DNA of 64,000 nt from an uncultured Chlamydiae bacterium. Its GTDB lineage: Bacteria; Chlamydiota; Chlamydiia; Chlamydiales; 2-12-FULL-49-11. The translations under genes were made by a program, and so were the position numbers. Where the stretch lies: the NCBI GenBank assembly GCA_937996705.1, contig CALKUQ010000018.1, forward strand, positions 124,001 to 188,000. The letters run 5' to 3'. Positions 44,261-53,807 of the stretch are shown one piece after another. The notes beneath the pieces were generated by a model, which worked only from the letters and a program-made list of their open reading frames with translations, ran no database searches and was not told where the DNA came from. The stretch's first letter is position 1. The number at the start of each line of letters is the position of its first letter.

Positions 44261-46053
44261 ATCAGCGTTTTGCAATAAATTATGTCTATTTTAGCGTTTT
44301 ATTTATCTGGTTGCTTGGAGTGCATGGCTATTCCCTGATTGTCTTGAAAGATGTGGCGCTAATTCCCTGTTTTGTAAGCATTGTTTTGCAATGTTTAGTA
44401 GAGGCGATATGCTTGCTGGGGGCAAGCATATTGATTCAAAGGTATTTACCTAAGCCGTTTTTCAATTTTTTTATCGCCCTAAGCTGTATTTTACTGGTTG
44501 CCCATGAAGTCGATTTTGTGATGATTCGGCTGATGGGGGTGACTATTTGGTATTTACTCCATTTAATTTCTCTGGAAATGGGGGATAATTTTTTAGAGAT
44601 GATCAAAGCAACAAACATTTCTCCGATAAGTTGGTTGATAGGGGTCGGAGGGTTGATCGCCTTTTTCTTTCTAGCAATGGCTTTTTTCTATCTCTCGGAA
44701 AAGTTAAGTAAAAAATGGAGGGTGACTATCTCTTGGAAAGGTCTTGGCATGGCTTTTGTGTTTTCAGTAAGTTTAGCAATACTTTGGGATAGGGTTGCCT
44801 TAAATCAATTGTCATTTGTGACTTATGAACAATTTAGGCAGATTCTCCCCTTTAAGAGGTCTTTTTTTGCTCCGTCGAAGTTTTTTCTCCCTGTTGAGAG
44901 ATCTCTAAAGTCTTTAGAGTTTCAACAGTGTGAAGTTAGCCCCCTTTTCAAAGCGCCCCCCCTCTTTTTATTTGTAATTGAGAGTTTAAGGGAAGATTTT
45001 ATTACTAAAGAGACGGCCCCGAATATTTTTGAATTCAAGGGGGAGGGGGTATCTTTTGATGTAGCAGCCTCAGGGGGTAATGCATCGCACCAATCGTGGT
45101 TCACTCTATTTCACTCTCAGTTTCCCTTAAGATTTTCAAAAAAGCATGTTCTAGAGACGGTTGAAACGGGTAGTGAGGCTATTCGATCTTTAAAAGCGCT
45201 CGGCTATCAAATACACCTTTATACATCGGCAGAACTAGCTTTTTATCATATGGGGGAATCAATTTTCGGAAAGGACTATTTCCTTGCAGATACTGTTTAT
45301 GCAGCGGTTCACGGAGGAAAAGTAAGTCCTGCGCATACAGATAAGCAAGTAATGTGCCAGCTGGAGAAGGACCAGGAGATATTTTCTGGAGAGGGGCATG
45401 TTTTTATTGTTTTCTTGGACGCAACTCATTTTGGCTACAGTTGGCTTCCAGAAACGGGGGATAAGTTTTTTCCCATCGATGAGCCGATTAATTACCTAAA
45501 AGCTGCTTTTGATAAGGGTTCTCTCGAAGGGATTAAAAATAGGTACCGAAATTCGATTTTTTATGTCGATTCGTTGATTGGCTCTTTTTTAAAGCGGCAT
45601 GAAAGGGATGATGCGGTAGTTGTTATCACAGGCGATCATGGGGAGGAATTTTATGAGCATGGACAACTTTTTCATGCATCCAATTTGAGTCCCGAGCAAA
45701 TTCATATTCCCCTCTACTATAAGTTTGGACAGCAGAGTAAAGAGTTGAGAATCGCTGCTTCGAAAATTTCTTCCCACATAGATATTTTCCCCACATTGAT
45801 TGATTATGTGGGAGGAGCTTCTCATAATTTAGAGGGGCAATCTATTTTTCATCCAGCTAAGTGGCCTTTTACTATTACCTCGCGCTACAATGGGGGAAAA
45901 ACGCCTACGGAATTTTGTCTCCAGAGTCTTTCTGGTAGAGCTATTTTTCACTTGCACGGAGCAAAATCGCTTCAGATTTCTGAACTTTCTAATCCAGAAT
46001 CTCTTCCGCTGTTTGAAGAGGCTCTATTTCATCTCTTCTCTAAAGAAAAGTAG
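44257..46053 (+). CDS. Membrane-bound sulfatase-fold enzyme (LtaS/EptA/YejM-like)
   Basis: 598 residues starting with GTG that overlaps the upstream TGA. Five N-terminal membrane helices (about residues 1-175) precede an extracytoplasmic alkaline-phosphatase-superfamily domain: FLFVIESLREDF (metal-binding Glu), GGNASHQSWFTLFHSQFP where family members have the catalytic Thr, VVVITGDHGEEFYEHG with Asp-His ligands, and FPTLIDYVGG. A Ser or Asn replaces the usual nucleophile Thr context, so activity should be treated with care. Related enzymes transfer phosphoethanolamine or glycerol-phosphate, or (YejM/PbgA) bind lipid. Coupling to three small exported proteins suggests an envelope function. The 3' end overlaps a glycosyltransferase gene by 25 bp. 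Confidence 0.85.
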   Translation: MNQRFAINYVYFSVLFIWLLGVHGYSLIVLKDVALIPCFVSIVLQCLVEAICLLGASILIQRYLPKPFFNFFIALSCILLVAHEVDFVMIRLMGVTIWYLLHLISLEMGDNFLEMIKATNISPISWLIGVGGLIAFFFLAMAFFYLSEKLSKKWRVTISWKGLGMAFVFSVSLAILWDRVALNQLSFVTYEQFRQILPFKRSFFAPSKFFLPVERSLKSLEFQQCEVSPLFKAPPLFLFVIESLREDFITKETAPNIFEFKGEGVSFDVAASGGNASHQSWFTLFHSQFPLRFSKKHVLETVETGSEAIRSLKALGYQIHLYTSAELAFYHMGESIFGKDYFLADTVYAAVHGGKVSPAHTDKQVMCQLEKDQEIFSGEGHVFIVFLDATHFGYSWLPETGDKFFPIDEPINYLKAAFDKGSLEGIKNRYRNSIFYVDSLIGSFLKRHERDDAVVVITGDHGEEFYEHGQLFHASNLSPEQIHIPLYYKFGQQSKELRIAASKISSHIDIFPTLIDYVGGASHNLEGQSIFHPAKWPFTITSRYNGGKTPTEFCLQSLSGRAIFHLHGAKSLQISELSNPESLPLFEEALFHLFSKEK

Positions 46054-47330
46054 TCGTTAGTAACCGTTTCAAAGGTTTCTGGAGTGATGATTTGAGCCCC
46101 TTTTCGGAGCTCTAAGTAGCGGGCGTTACCACTCTCCCAAGAGGGCATCCCCTCGTGAAAAATTTTAGTGCTGGGGATGAATTTGGGGAGGTTGATCGAT
46201 GAGGGCTCTTTATGGATGTAGATTTTACCTGAGGCAACAGAGAGAAGTTCCATTGAGGTTAAACCTCCAGATCTTGTGATCGTTGCATCGCTTCTATGAA
46301 GTAGGGGGGCGATGATCATATCATTTTGATGGGAGATCGGAATAATCGTTAAATTTTTAGGGTAGTTTTTTGTTTTTTCAAGCAGATTTAGAATTCTTGT
46401 TCTAAGGTTGGGTTTAATGGTCACTTGGCTGCTGCAGAAGATAAAAAAGAGATCGTTTCGAGTGGGATCGGAAATTGCTTGAAGACGATGAATAAAGTGA
46501 TTGGTATATGCAAGGATAGCCTCTGGATTTGGATTGGCTCCTAGCATCATTAGCGCTACTTTATCTCCGCTTTCTATAGGGATTGTGATCGAGTGTTTAG
46601 ATCGTTTTGCCTGCAGAGAGCCAAAAGAGAGGGTTTTATAGGTCAAGTGTAGGTCGCTTGCACACGGAATCGAAAGATTTAGACTAAACGCTCTTTCTGG
46701 GGATAGACCAAATTGGAAAAAAGCGGGTCTTAAGGGGAGTGGAGCGTAGAGAATCGAGCTCAAGGGAAGATTGCAATTTTTCTTCCAAAAGTCTGCTTCA
46801 GTCTCATCTTTTCCTAAAATGGGTCTGGTAGTAAGTACTTTTAAAAAGGGGCTATCCTTTTTAGATAGAGACTTAATCCCTCCGAAAAAATGTTTAGCTT
46901 CAACGGTGGGGAGGTCTGTTAATACTTTTTCATAAACGATCTCTTTTCCTGTTCGCCATTTGATAAAGCGAAGAGCCTTAATAACAGCAGAGGTAGCAAG
47001 AGGTTGAGTGTCTATAATTTTATCGATATTTTCCCTTTTGCACATTCGTGCAGCATGGAGAAAAAATGGGAGCCAAAAAATGTAGTCTGCTAATTTCAAA
47101 GCGTGGGATAGGCAAACAAGAAAAAAAACATTCCCCCTTGCCTGCGCATCGCCCCACATGTGCTTTGCAAATTTGCCGAAATATTTCCAGATCCAATCAT
47201 AGAGAATATCTACTTCAATGATGTTTGTATCGGGAAGTTGGGCTTTGGTCTCCATATATTTGGCTTTAGCAGCCTGTATATGACCTCCGCCCGCTGTAAG
47301 TGTAAGGATTAAAACTTTTTTAATGCTCAT
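46029..47330 (-). CDS. MGDG-synthase/MurG-family-like glycosyltransferase
   Basis: 433 residues from ATG 47330 (MSIKKVLIL); the TTG at 47348 would add six residues. The N-terminus KVLILTLTAGGGHIQAAKA is the glycine-rich motif of the monogalactosyl-diacylglycerol synthase/UgtP group, and VDILYDWIW and CKRENIDKIIDTQPLATSAVI match its N-terminal domain. The C-terminal half has ITRSGGLTSMELLSVASGKI, the acceptor-end motif of GT28-type enzymes. It lacks a signal peptide. It may glycosylate lipids at the inner face of the membrane; acceptor unknown. It follows rho with a short gap and could be co-transcribed. Confidence 0.8.
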   Translation of the reverse strand: MSIKKVLILTLTAGGGHIQAAKAKYMETKAQLPDTNIIEVDILYDWIWKYFGKFAKHMWGDAQARGNVFFLVCLSHALKLADYIFWLPFFLHAARMCKRENIDKIIDTQPLATSAVIKALRFIKWRTGKEIVYEKVLTDLPTVEAKHFFGGIKSLSKKDSPFLKVLTTRPILGKDETEADFWKKNCNLPLSSILYAPLPLRPAFFQFGLSPERAFSLNLSIPCASDLHLTYKTLSFGSLQAKRSKHSITIPIESGDKVALMMLGANPNPEAILAYTNHFIHRLQAISDPTRNDLFFIFCSSQVTIKPNLRTRILNLLEKTKNYPKNLTIIPISHQNDMIIAPLLHRSDATITRSGGLTSMELLSVASGKIYIHKEPSSINLPKFIPSTKIFHEGMPSWESGNARYLELRKGAQIITPETFETVTNDYFSLEKR

Positions 47331-47349
47331 CCTAACAACGATAGGCAAA

Positions 47350-48885
47350 TTAATCTTTCATTGAAAGTAAAAATTCGGTGTTGCTGTTCGTCTTTTTTAG
47401 CCTGGAAAGCAAAAGATTCATAGCGTCAATAGGAGAGAGATCTGCAACTGCCTGTCTAAGTTTGTAAACTTTTTCTAGTTCAGAGGGGTGGTAGAGGAGT
47501 TCTTCTTTCCTTGTTCCACTTTTTATCAGATCAATCGCCGGGAATGTTCTTCGATCAGCAAGTCTTCTGTCGAGAACAAGCTCCATATTACCTGTACCTT
47601 TAAATTCTTCATAGATGACTTCATCCATTTTAGATCCCGTATCGATTAGGGCAGATGCGATAATCGTAAGGGAACCACCCTCTTCAAGATTCCTAGCAGC
47701 TCCGAAAAATCTCTTCGGTTTATGAAGGGCGTTTGCGTCGACCCCCCCTGTTAAAATTCTTCCTGAATGAGGCTGAACTGTATTATAGGCTCTTGCAAGT
47801 CTAGTAATAGAGTCAAGGATGATTACGACATCTTGACCTTGTTCAACAAGTCTCTTTGCCTTTTCAATGCACATCTCAGCTACTTGGCAATGTCTTTCTG
47901 GAGGTTCATCAAAGGTTGATGAAATTACCTCTCCTTTTACAAGTCTTTGCATGTCAGTAACTTCTTCTGGCCGCTCATCAATAAGAAGGACTATCAATTT
48001 GATATTTTTTTCGTTTCTAGAAATTGAATGAATAATATTTTGAAGGAGAATTGTTTTACCTGCTTTGGGTGGTGCAACAATAAGACCCCTTTGTCCTTTA
48101 CCAATAGGCGTTATTAGGTCTAAAATTCTTGAGGAGTAGTTGTCCTTATCGGTCTCCATTAAAATTCTTTTATTCGGGTGGAGGGGAGTCAAATTATCAA
48201 AAGAGATTCGTTCCTTCATTTCTGATGGAACAATCCCATTAATTTTTTCGACTTTTTGAAGGGCAAAATATTTTTCCTTTTCTTTAGGCGATCTGAGTTC
48301 TCCGTAGAGTTCGTCCCCCTTTTTAAGTCCAAAGCGACGAATTTGAGCAGGGGAGACGTAAAGGTCTTCTGCTGAAGGGAGGTAGTTGTAGTTGGGTGAT
48401 CTTAAAAATCCAAAACCATCGGGTAGAACTTCTAGAGTCCCCTCTCCCACAAGAACTTCATTTGGAGAAGCGCTTTTTTGTTTTACTATTTCAAAAACAA
48501 TTTGTGATCTAGAGAGTGAACCAACATTGGCAATTCCCGTTGCATGGGCGTATTTGGTAAGCTCTTCGATGTTCATTCGCTGAAGTTCAGCAATTTTTGT
48601 GATGGAGACCTCTCCTGTTCTTACAGGCACCTGATCGTTGTCAGCATCATCCATTTCAGGAAGACCAGATTGATTCACTTGGTGGGCCGATTCTTTTCTT
48701 CGATTAGAGTAATTAGACTTTCCGTAATGAGGCTTATGATAGCGTTGTTGTCTAGGTTGGTCATGTTTTTCTTGGGGGGGCCGCTCTTGTTGAGGTCTCT
48801 CTTGTTGAACTCTTTCTTGTGGAGGCTTTTCTTGTTGGATGGGTGTATTTGTAGACATTGATTTCTCTGGGTTTTCTTGGTTCAT
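47350..48885 (-). CDS. rho: Transcription termination factor Rho
   Basis: Hexameric RNA-dependent ATPase that terminates transcription. Visible: a Rho N-terminal domain (ELQRMNIEELTKYAHATGI), the RNA-binding cold-shock fold (GTLEVLPDGFGFLRSPNYNY), Walker A KGQRGLIVAPPKAGKT, VLLIDERPEEVTDM, VIILDSITRLARAYN and the Q/R-loops near ARNLEEGGSLTI. 511 residues, longer than the usual 420-465 because of an N-terminal tail of about 75 residues rich in Gln, Glu, Pro and Arg (QQERPQQERPPQEKHD). It lies 7 bp downstream of coaE. The order rho-coaE-polA-sppA matches Chlamydia from memory. Confidence 0.98.
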   Translation of the reverse strand: MNQENPEKSMSTNTPIQQEKPPQERVQQERPQQERPPQEKHDQPRQQRYHKPHYGKSNYSNRRKESAHQVNQSGLPEMDDADNDQVPVRTGEVSITKIAELQRMNIEELTKYAHATGIANVGSLSRSQIVFEIVKQKSASPNEVLVGEGTLEVLPDGFGFLRSPNYNYLPSAEDLYVSPAQIRRFGLKKGDELYGELRSPKEKEKYFALQKVEKINGIVPSEMKERISFDNLTPLHPNKRILMETDKDNYSSRILDLITPIGKGQRGLIVAPPKAGKTILLQNIIHSISRNEKNIKLIVLLIDERPEEVTDMQRLVKGEVISSTFDEPPERHCQVAEMCIEKAKRLVEQGQDVVIILDSITRLARAYNTVQPHSGRILTGGVDANALHKPKRFFGAARNLEEGGSLTIIASALIDTGSKMDEVIYEEFKGTGNMELVLDRRLADRRTFPAIDLIKSGTRKEELLYHPSELEKVYKLRQAVADLSPIDAMNLLLSRLKKTNSNTEFLLSMKD

Positions 48886-48892
48886 AGTGTCC

Positions 48893-49480
48893 TTACAGGA
48901 TGTTTTCTATCTGGTTGTTTAGGTTCTCAAACGAACCATTATTTTCTATAATATAATGAGATTTAGCTAGTTTTTCAGCCTCGTCTACAAATCTTTCGCT
49001 TCTGGATTCAAAGTGGCTTACCCCAGTTCGTTTTTTTCGAAGATCTTGGTCAGCTTTTACGTAAATAATTGTATCAAACCAAGGATCTAGCCCGATCTCA
49101 AAAAGGAGGGGAAATTCAACAGCAAAGGCGGTGTAGTCAGGGGAGTCTTTCATATAGGTGTAGCTCTCTTGAATCGTATTCACAACAATGGGGTGAAGAA
49201 GGTCCTCTAATGCTTTTAATTTTAATGGGTCACTAAAAACTTGATCTCCAAGCAATTTTCTATCTACTTTACCTTCGGAGAGTACATTGTCACCAAACAT
49301 TTCTTTAATTTTCTGAATTACTAAAATGTCATTAGAAAGAAGGTTGTGAACAATATCATCTGCCTTTAGAACATAAGCACCGCGAGCTTTTAAAGACTCG
49401 CATACAGTACTTTTCCCTGCAGATACAGTACCAGTAATTGCAATCTTTCTTATTTTAGCACTCCCCCCAATTTTTTCCAA
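48893..49480 (-). CDS. coaE: Dephospho-CoA kinase
   Basis: Last step of coenzyme A synthesis, phosphorylating dephospho-CoA at the 3' hydroxyl. P-loop ITGTVSAGKSTVCESL near the N-terminus, ADDIVHNLL with the substrate-contacting Asp, HPIVVNTIQESY and PLLFEIGLDPWFD follow. 195 residues is normal. The start overlaps the end of polA by 26 bp. ATG 49480 gives 14 residues before the P-loop region, a little longer than usual; Met or GTG alternatives are not obvious. Confidence 0.95.
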   Translation of the reverse strand: MEKIGGSAKIRKIAITGTVSAGKSTVCESLKARGAYVLKADDIVHNLLSNDILVIQKIKEMFGDNVLSEGKVDRKLLGDQVFSDPLKLKALEDLLHPIVVNTIQESYTYMKDSPDYTAFAVEFPLLFEIGLDPWFDTIIYVKADQDLRKKRTGVSHFESRSERFVDEAEKLAKSHYIIENNGSFENLNNQIENIL

Positions 49481-52124
49481 AAGAAATATCGACCCGTAGT
49501 GGCACTTTCAACGGAAAAATCGCTTCCATAATACCAGAAATAATTTGAGCTGATTGCTCTACATCCTCATCAGGACATTCAAAAATCAATTCATCATGGA
49601 TTTGAAGGACTAAAAAGTCTCTTCTTTTTGTATCAATAATTTTTTTATCAATCGCAATCATTGCCATTTTTATAATATCTGCTTGCGTCCCTTGAATCGG
49701 GGCATTCACTGCAAGGCGTTCTGCTTGGGATTTGAGCATTCCATTTTTACTTAAAATATCGGGTAAAAGCCGCTCTCTACCAAATAAGGTGGTGGCTCGA
49801 CCGCTGTTTCGAGCATCTTGTTTGCATTTTTCTAAAAAGTTTTTTACTGTAGGGTATTGTTTAAAATAGATTTCAATGAAGCTGGAAGCCTCTTTTACGC
49901 TGATTCCTAACTGTTTAGACAATCCAAACGCCTGCTGTCCGTAAATAAGTCCAAAATTGACTGCTTTTGCTTTCGATCGCATCTCGTCTGTTACTTCTGA
50001 TAGAGGTAGGCCAAAAACCATGGAAGCGCACGATTTGTGAATGTCTTCATTGTTTTTAAAAGCAGCAATTAGATGGGGGTCTTCAGAGAAGTGGGCTAGG
50101 AGGCGGAGTTCAATTTGCGAGTAGTCGCAAGAGAGAAAGCTCCATCCAGGTTTAGGCTTAAAAGCCTCTCTTATTTTTTTTCCTTCAGGTCTCCGTATTG
50201 GAATGTTTTGTAAATTGGGATTTGTGGAGGAGAGTCTACCTGTTGCTGTTCCTGATTGATTAAAGGTTGAGTGAATTCTGTGGGTAAGGGGATTGATCTG
50301 TTCTGGAAGGGCGTCAATATAGGTCGATCTGAGTTTTTCCAGGGTTCGGTATTCGAGCACAAGATCGACAATCGGGTAGTCTCCAGAGAGCTCCTCAAGA
50401 ACTTCTGCGTTGGTTGAGTAACCGGTTAAGGTTTTCTTTCCTGGGGGTGGGATTTGGAGTTTTTCAAACAAAATCTGGCTTAGTTGCTTGGGGGAATTGA
50501 TATTAAATTCTTCTCCGGCCATAGAATAAATTTTCTTTACTAGAGATTCAAGTTGTGTATGAAATTCGATAGATAGGTTGGAGAGTACCTCACGATCGAC
50601 GTAAATACCCCGTCGCTCCATTTGAAACAAGATAGGCAAAAGGGGCATCTCCATTTCACTAAAGAGTTTCCAAAGAGAGCGCTCTTTGAGCTCTTTTTCA
50701 AACACCTCTTTGAGTCTAAGCGTGTAATCCACATCTTCTCCACAATAGTTAGTCACCAGGTTGTGAGGTACGTCTATCATGGAAATTTGACCCTTCTTTC
50801 CGATTAAGGTTTCAATCGGAATTTTGGCATGTCCAAATTTTTCTAGCGTAAGGGTGTCTAGATTGTGCCTGTTGCTGTGGGCATTTAACAGGTATGAGGC
50901 AATCATAGTGTCAAAACCTGCATTTTTGATCTCTATCCCGTGATTTAGTAGAGTGTGCATATCGTATTTGATGTTGTGTCCGATAAATGAGATAGATCGG
51001 TTTTCTAGGAGGGGTTTTAGGTGCTCTAACGCTACAGATGCTGGGATTTTGTGGTTAAGGGGGATATAGTAGATATGACTCGGATCTGTTCCGAGGCCGA
51101 TTCCGACTACTTTTGCAAGCATGGGCTCAACAGAAGTGGTCTCTGTGTCTATTGCAATCTCTTTTTTGGAGGAAAGTTCTGCAATAACATTTTTTAAAGC
51201 AGTCTCATCCTCGATTAAACGATAGGCCGTCTTTTTTTCTAGACGGGGGCTCTCTGGAATTAATTCTTTTATTAGGGAGTGAAAATCCATTTCTGTGAAA
51301 AGTTCTTTGAGTTTATCGGCTTTCATCTCTTTAAGCTGGTAAAAAGGGATCTCTTGAGGAATAGAGACGTTGGTTTGTATCGTTGCTAACTTTCTACTGA
51401 TTAGAGCCAGCTCTTTGTACGTTTTGAATTTTTCAATCAGTTTTTGACTTTCCAAAATCTCGGGTTTTTCTAAAATTGTCTCTAAAGATTGGAATTTTCT
51501 GAGTAAATCGGAGGCTGTCTTTGGTCCACAACCAGCAACTCCTGGAATATTGTCTGAAGCATCTCCCATGATTGCTAAATAATCAATTACTTGTTCAGGC
51601 TGAATTCCATAAATAGATTCTACCCCTTTTCGATCAATGATAAGATTTTCTTTAAAGGTGTTCAAAACAAAAACTTTATCACTTACAAGCTGGCAGAGGT
51701 CTTTATCACTTGAGCAAAGGTAGGAGGAGATATTTTGTCTTTCTCCCCATTTTGCTATCGATCCGATAGTGTCATCTGCTTCAACTTCTTCAATTTGGAG
51801 GAGGGGGATCCCAGCAAATTCGCAATATTGCCTTGCCAGATTGATCTGTGGGAGTAAATCCTCGGGCATTGCTGTTCTGTGGGCTTTGTACTCTTTATAG
51901 ATCTCTGTTCTCGACTTTTTATTGTTCGGTCCGTCAAAGACGCAGACCATGTGAGTCGGATGAAAGTCCTTCATCAGTTTTTGGAGAGATCGGATAAAAC
52001 CAAAAAGGGCGTTAGTAGAAGCGCCCTTAGGGTTTGTCATTTTTCTGATTGCAAAATAAGCTCTGTAAAGATAGTTAGAGGCATCGATTACAAAAAGTTT
52101 ATTTGAGTCTGTCGTTTGTGTCAT
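49455..52124 (-). CDS. polA: DNA polymerase I
   Basis: 889 residues with all three domains: N-terminal 5'-3' flap exonuclease (FVIDASNYLYRAYFAI, EADDTIGSIA, SSDKDLCQLV, GDASDNIPGV); central 3'-5' exonuclease with the acidic motif IAIDTETTSVEP intact, so proofreading is probably active; and the polymerase A domain with SCDYSQIELRLLAHFS (motif A), KAVNFGLIYGQQAFGLS (motif B) and IHDELIFECP (motif C). It overlaps both coaE (26 bp) and sppA (26 bp), so the three are tightly coupled. Needed for Okazaki fragment processing and repair. Confidence 0.98.
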   Translation of the reverse strand: MTQTTDSNKLFVIDASNYLYRAYFAIRKMTNPKGASTNALFGFIRSLQKLMKDFHPTHMVCVFDGPNNKKSRTEIYKEYKAHRTAMPEDLLPQINLARQYCEFAGIPLLQIEEVEADDTIGSIAKWGERQNISSYLCSSDKDLCQLVSDKVFVLNTFKENLIIDRKGVESIYGIQPEQVIDYLAIMGDASDNIPGVAGCGPKTASDLLRKFQSLETILEKPEILESQKLIEKFKTYKELALISRKLATIQTNVSIPQEIPFYQLKEMKADKLKELFTEMDFHSLIKELIPESPRLEKKTAYRLIEDETALKNVIAELSSKKEIAIDTETTSVEPMLAKVVGIGLGTDPSHIYYIPLNHKIPASVALEHLKPLLENRSISFIGHNIKYDMHTLLNHGIEIKNAGFDTMIASYLLNAHSNRHNLDTLTLEKFGHAKIPIETLIGKKGQISMIDVPHNLVTNYCGEDVDYTLRLKEVFEKELKERSLWKLFSEMEMPLLPILFQMERRGIYVDREVLSNLSIEFHTQLESLVKKIYSMAGEEFNINSPKQLSQILFEKLQIPPPGKKTLTGYSTNAEVLEELSGDYPIVDLVLEYRTLEKLRSTYIDALPEQINPLTHRIHSTFNQSGTATGRLSSTNPNLQNIPIRRPEGKKIREAFKPKPGWSFLSCDYSQIELRLLAHFSEDPHLIAAFKNNEDIHKSCASMVFGLPLSEVTDEMRSKAKAVNFGLIYGQQAFGLSKQLGISVKEASSFIEIYFKQYPTVKNFLEKCKQDARNSGRATTLFGRERLLPDILSKNGMLKSQAERLAVNAPIQGTQADIIKMAMIAIDKKIIDTKRRDFLVLQIHDELIFECPDEDVEQSAQIISGIMEAIFPLKVPLRVDISFGKNWGEC

Positions 52125-53166
52125 AATAATACAATAGAGAATTGGTTAGCTTTCCTGAACGCTTTATTCCAAGAAGAGCATTTGCAGCCTCTTCCACCCA
52201 AAGAGAGACCTTATTAGAAACAAGGTCTTGAAGGGGAGAGTGTTTATAATTAAAGCGGACAACTTGATAAGAGTGTTCCTCTAATTGTGCAGATTTTGCA
52301 AGATCTTGTAACACTTCACAATAGTAGGCATTTCCGTTATCCACATAGCCATATTTTTCTCCGGTTTGACCCGAATAAATTTGCGCTCCATAAGTTTGAA
52401 CGAGCATCTCTTTAGTAAGACCCTTTGATTCTCGAGCCTTGGCAACAAGATCGGTAAATTGGCTGTAAGACTCTTTTACAATTGTAATTATGTCGTTGTA
52501 GGGAGAGGATCCTTCAGGAAGTTTTGTAAATGGAGGATATTTCTCTTTATAGAGGCCTTCTGCAACTGTGACAGAATCAATTCCATGGGTTTGCATAAAT
52601 TGCCAAAAATTAAAGCCGATACCCCACTTTGCTCCCACAGATCCTACGATGGAAGAGGGGCTTGCATAAATTTTATCTGCGGAGCAGGCGATCATATACC
52701 CCCCTGAAGCGCACACTCCTGGTGTGTAGGCGTAAACAGGGACATTATACTTTGCTTTGTATCTGCAAACCGCTTGATAAATTAAATCGCTGTCAATTGC
52801 TCCCCCCCCTGGAGAATCAATATAGAGGAGAACGGCTTTGACTCTATTGTTTTTAAGGGCCCCTTTTCTAGAGACACGAAGAAAACTTTCAATGCTAGAA
52901 CCATTTAAATGGGTCTCCCCGATGACTCCTGTGAGGTCGACTTGTAAAATGACAGGTGTAGTTTCGGGAAGAATTGTTGTATCTCCTTCAGCATTAGGCA
53001 ATATTTGCATCTCAATATATTCTTCTTCCATTTTGTAGGGGCTTGTAAAAAGACCAGCTACTACTGTAAAGATCGCTAAAGCAAGGACAATTCCTATAAC
53101 TGCCAAAAAGGTATTAAAAAAGGATCTAATTGCCGAAACAAAAATGGACTCTCTCACGATTTGCAT
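52099..53166 (-). CDS. sppA: Signal peptide peptidase SppA-like S49 protease
   Basis: 355 residues. N-terminal membrane anchor (about 20-42, FLAVIGIVLALAIFTVVAGLF). S49 protease motifs: LLYIDSPGGGAIDSDLIYQ, VPVYAYTPGVCASGGYMIACSADKIYA with nucleophile Ser154, SIVGSVGAKWG, and a Lys in LYKEKYPPFTK as the likely general base. It degrades leftover signal peptides or membrane fragments at the inner membrane. 26-bp overlap with polA. The conserved position next to polA is also found in Chlamydia (there often called sohB). Confidence 0.95.
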   Translation of the reverse strand: MQIVRESIFVSAIRSFFNTFLAVIGIVLALAIFTVVAGLFTSPYKMEEEYIEMQILPNAEGDTTILPETTPVILQVDLTGVIGETHLNGSSIESFLRVSRKGALKNNRVKAVLLYIDSPGGGAIDSDLIYQAVCRYKAKYNVPVYAYTPGVCASGGYMIACSADKIYASPSSIVGSVGAKWGIGFNFWQFMQTHGIDSVTVAEGLYKEKYPPFTKLPEGSSPYNDIITIVKESYSQFTDLVAKARESKGLTKEMLVQTYGAQIYSGQTGEKYGYVDNGNAYYCEVLQDLAKSAQLEEHSYQVVRFNYKHSPLQDLVSNKVSLWVEEAANALLGIKRSGKLTNSLLYYYDTNDRLK

Positions 53167-53254
53167 ACCACACCTTTATTTAGTAAAATTCAAGCTTACC
53201 AATACGGGCTAGAAAAGATCAACCTCTAAATAGCTGATAGAGATCTAAGGGATA

Positions 53255-53764
53255 TTAGACCTTTTCTTTTCTTGGCTTCAGCGTAAAGAAGAGCTCAAGG
53301 AAGACGCATAGTCCAAGAGCAATGAAGATAAAGAAAAAGAGGTAGGTAGGCTTGATATTAAGGGATAGAAGAAAAAGGACGAGGAATTGGAGTGATGTCG
53401 TAGCTTTTCCCCACCAAAGGGATCGGTAGTTGTACCCTTTCCATGCGTTTTTTAAGAGGAGATAAAAGGAGAAAGCTAGCAAGACCATGTCTCTAGAGAG
53501 CATTGTTAGTACTTCCCAACCTGAGAGGGCATTTTCGTAGTATAATATTGAAAGGACAAAGAAAACGAAAAACTTGTCCATTAGAGGGTCTAAAATAGCG
53601 CCGAGTTTTGTTGTATGTTTGTAGCGTCTGGCAAGATATCCATCAATGCAGTCTGTTAAAATAGCTACTACTATGACTGCTGCCCTAACATCAACCCTGT
53701 TAATGAGGAATAAAAATGCAAGCGGCCCCCTAATTAAGCTCAGTAAATTCGATACAGTAAACAT
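53255..53764 (-). CDS. pgsA: CDP-alcohol phosphatidyltransferase (PgsA-like)
   Basis: 169-residue membrane enzyme with the CDP-alcohol phosphotransferase signature D-G-x2-A-R-x8-G-x3-D-x3-D seen as DCIDGYLARRYKHTTKLGA followed by ILDPLMDKF. It would join glycerol-3-phosphate (or a similar alcohol) to CDP-diacylglycerol, the committed step towards phosphatidylglycerol. About four to five hydrophobic helices remain, so it is slightly short against the usual 180-190. A polar C-terminal tail (LKPRKEKV) ends the protein. Position next to sppA and the nucleotide transporter is as I recall for Chlamydia pgsA. Confidence 0.88.
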   Translation of the reverse strand: MFTVSNLLSLIRGPLAFLFLINRVDVRAAVIVVAILTDCIDGYLARRYKHTTKLGAILDPLMDKFFVFFVLSILYYENALSGWEVLTMLSRDMVLLAFSFYLLLKNAWKGYNYRSLWWGKATTSLQFLVLFLLSLNIKPTYLFFFIFIALGLCVFLELFFTLKPRKEKV

Positions 53765-53807
53765 CCCTAAATCTTATAACAAATTTCATGAATTTCCACC
53801 AGGTAGT

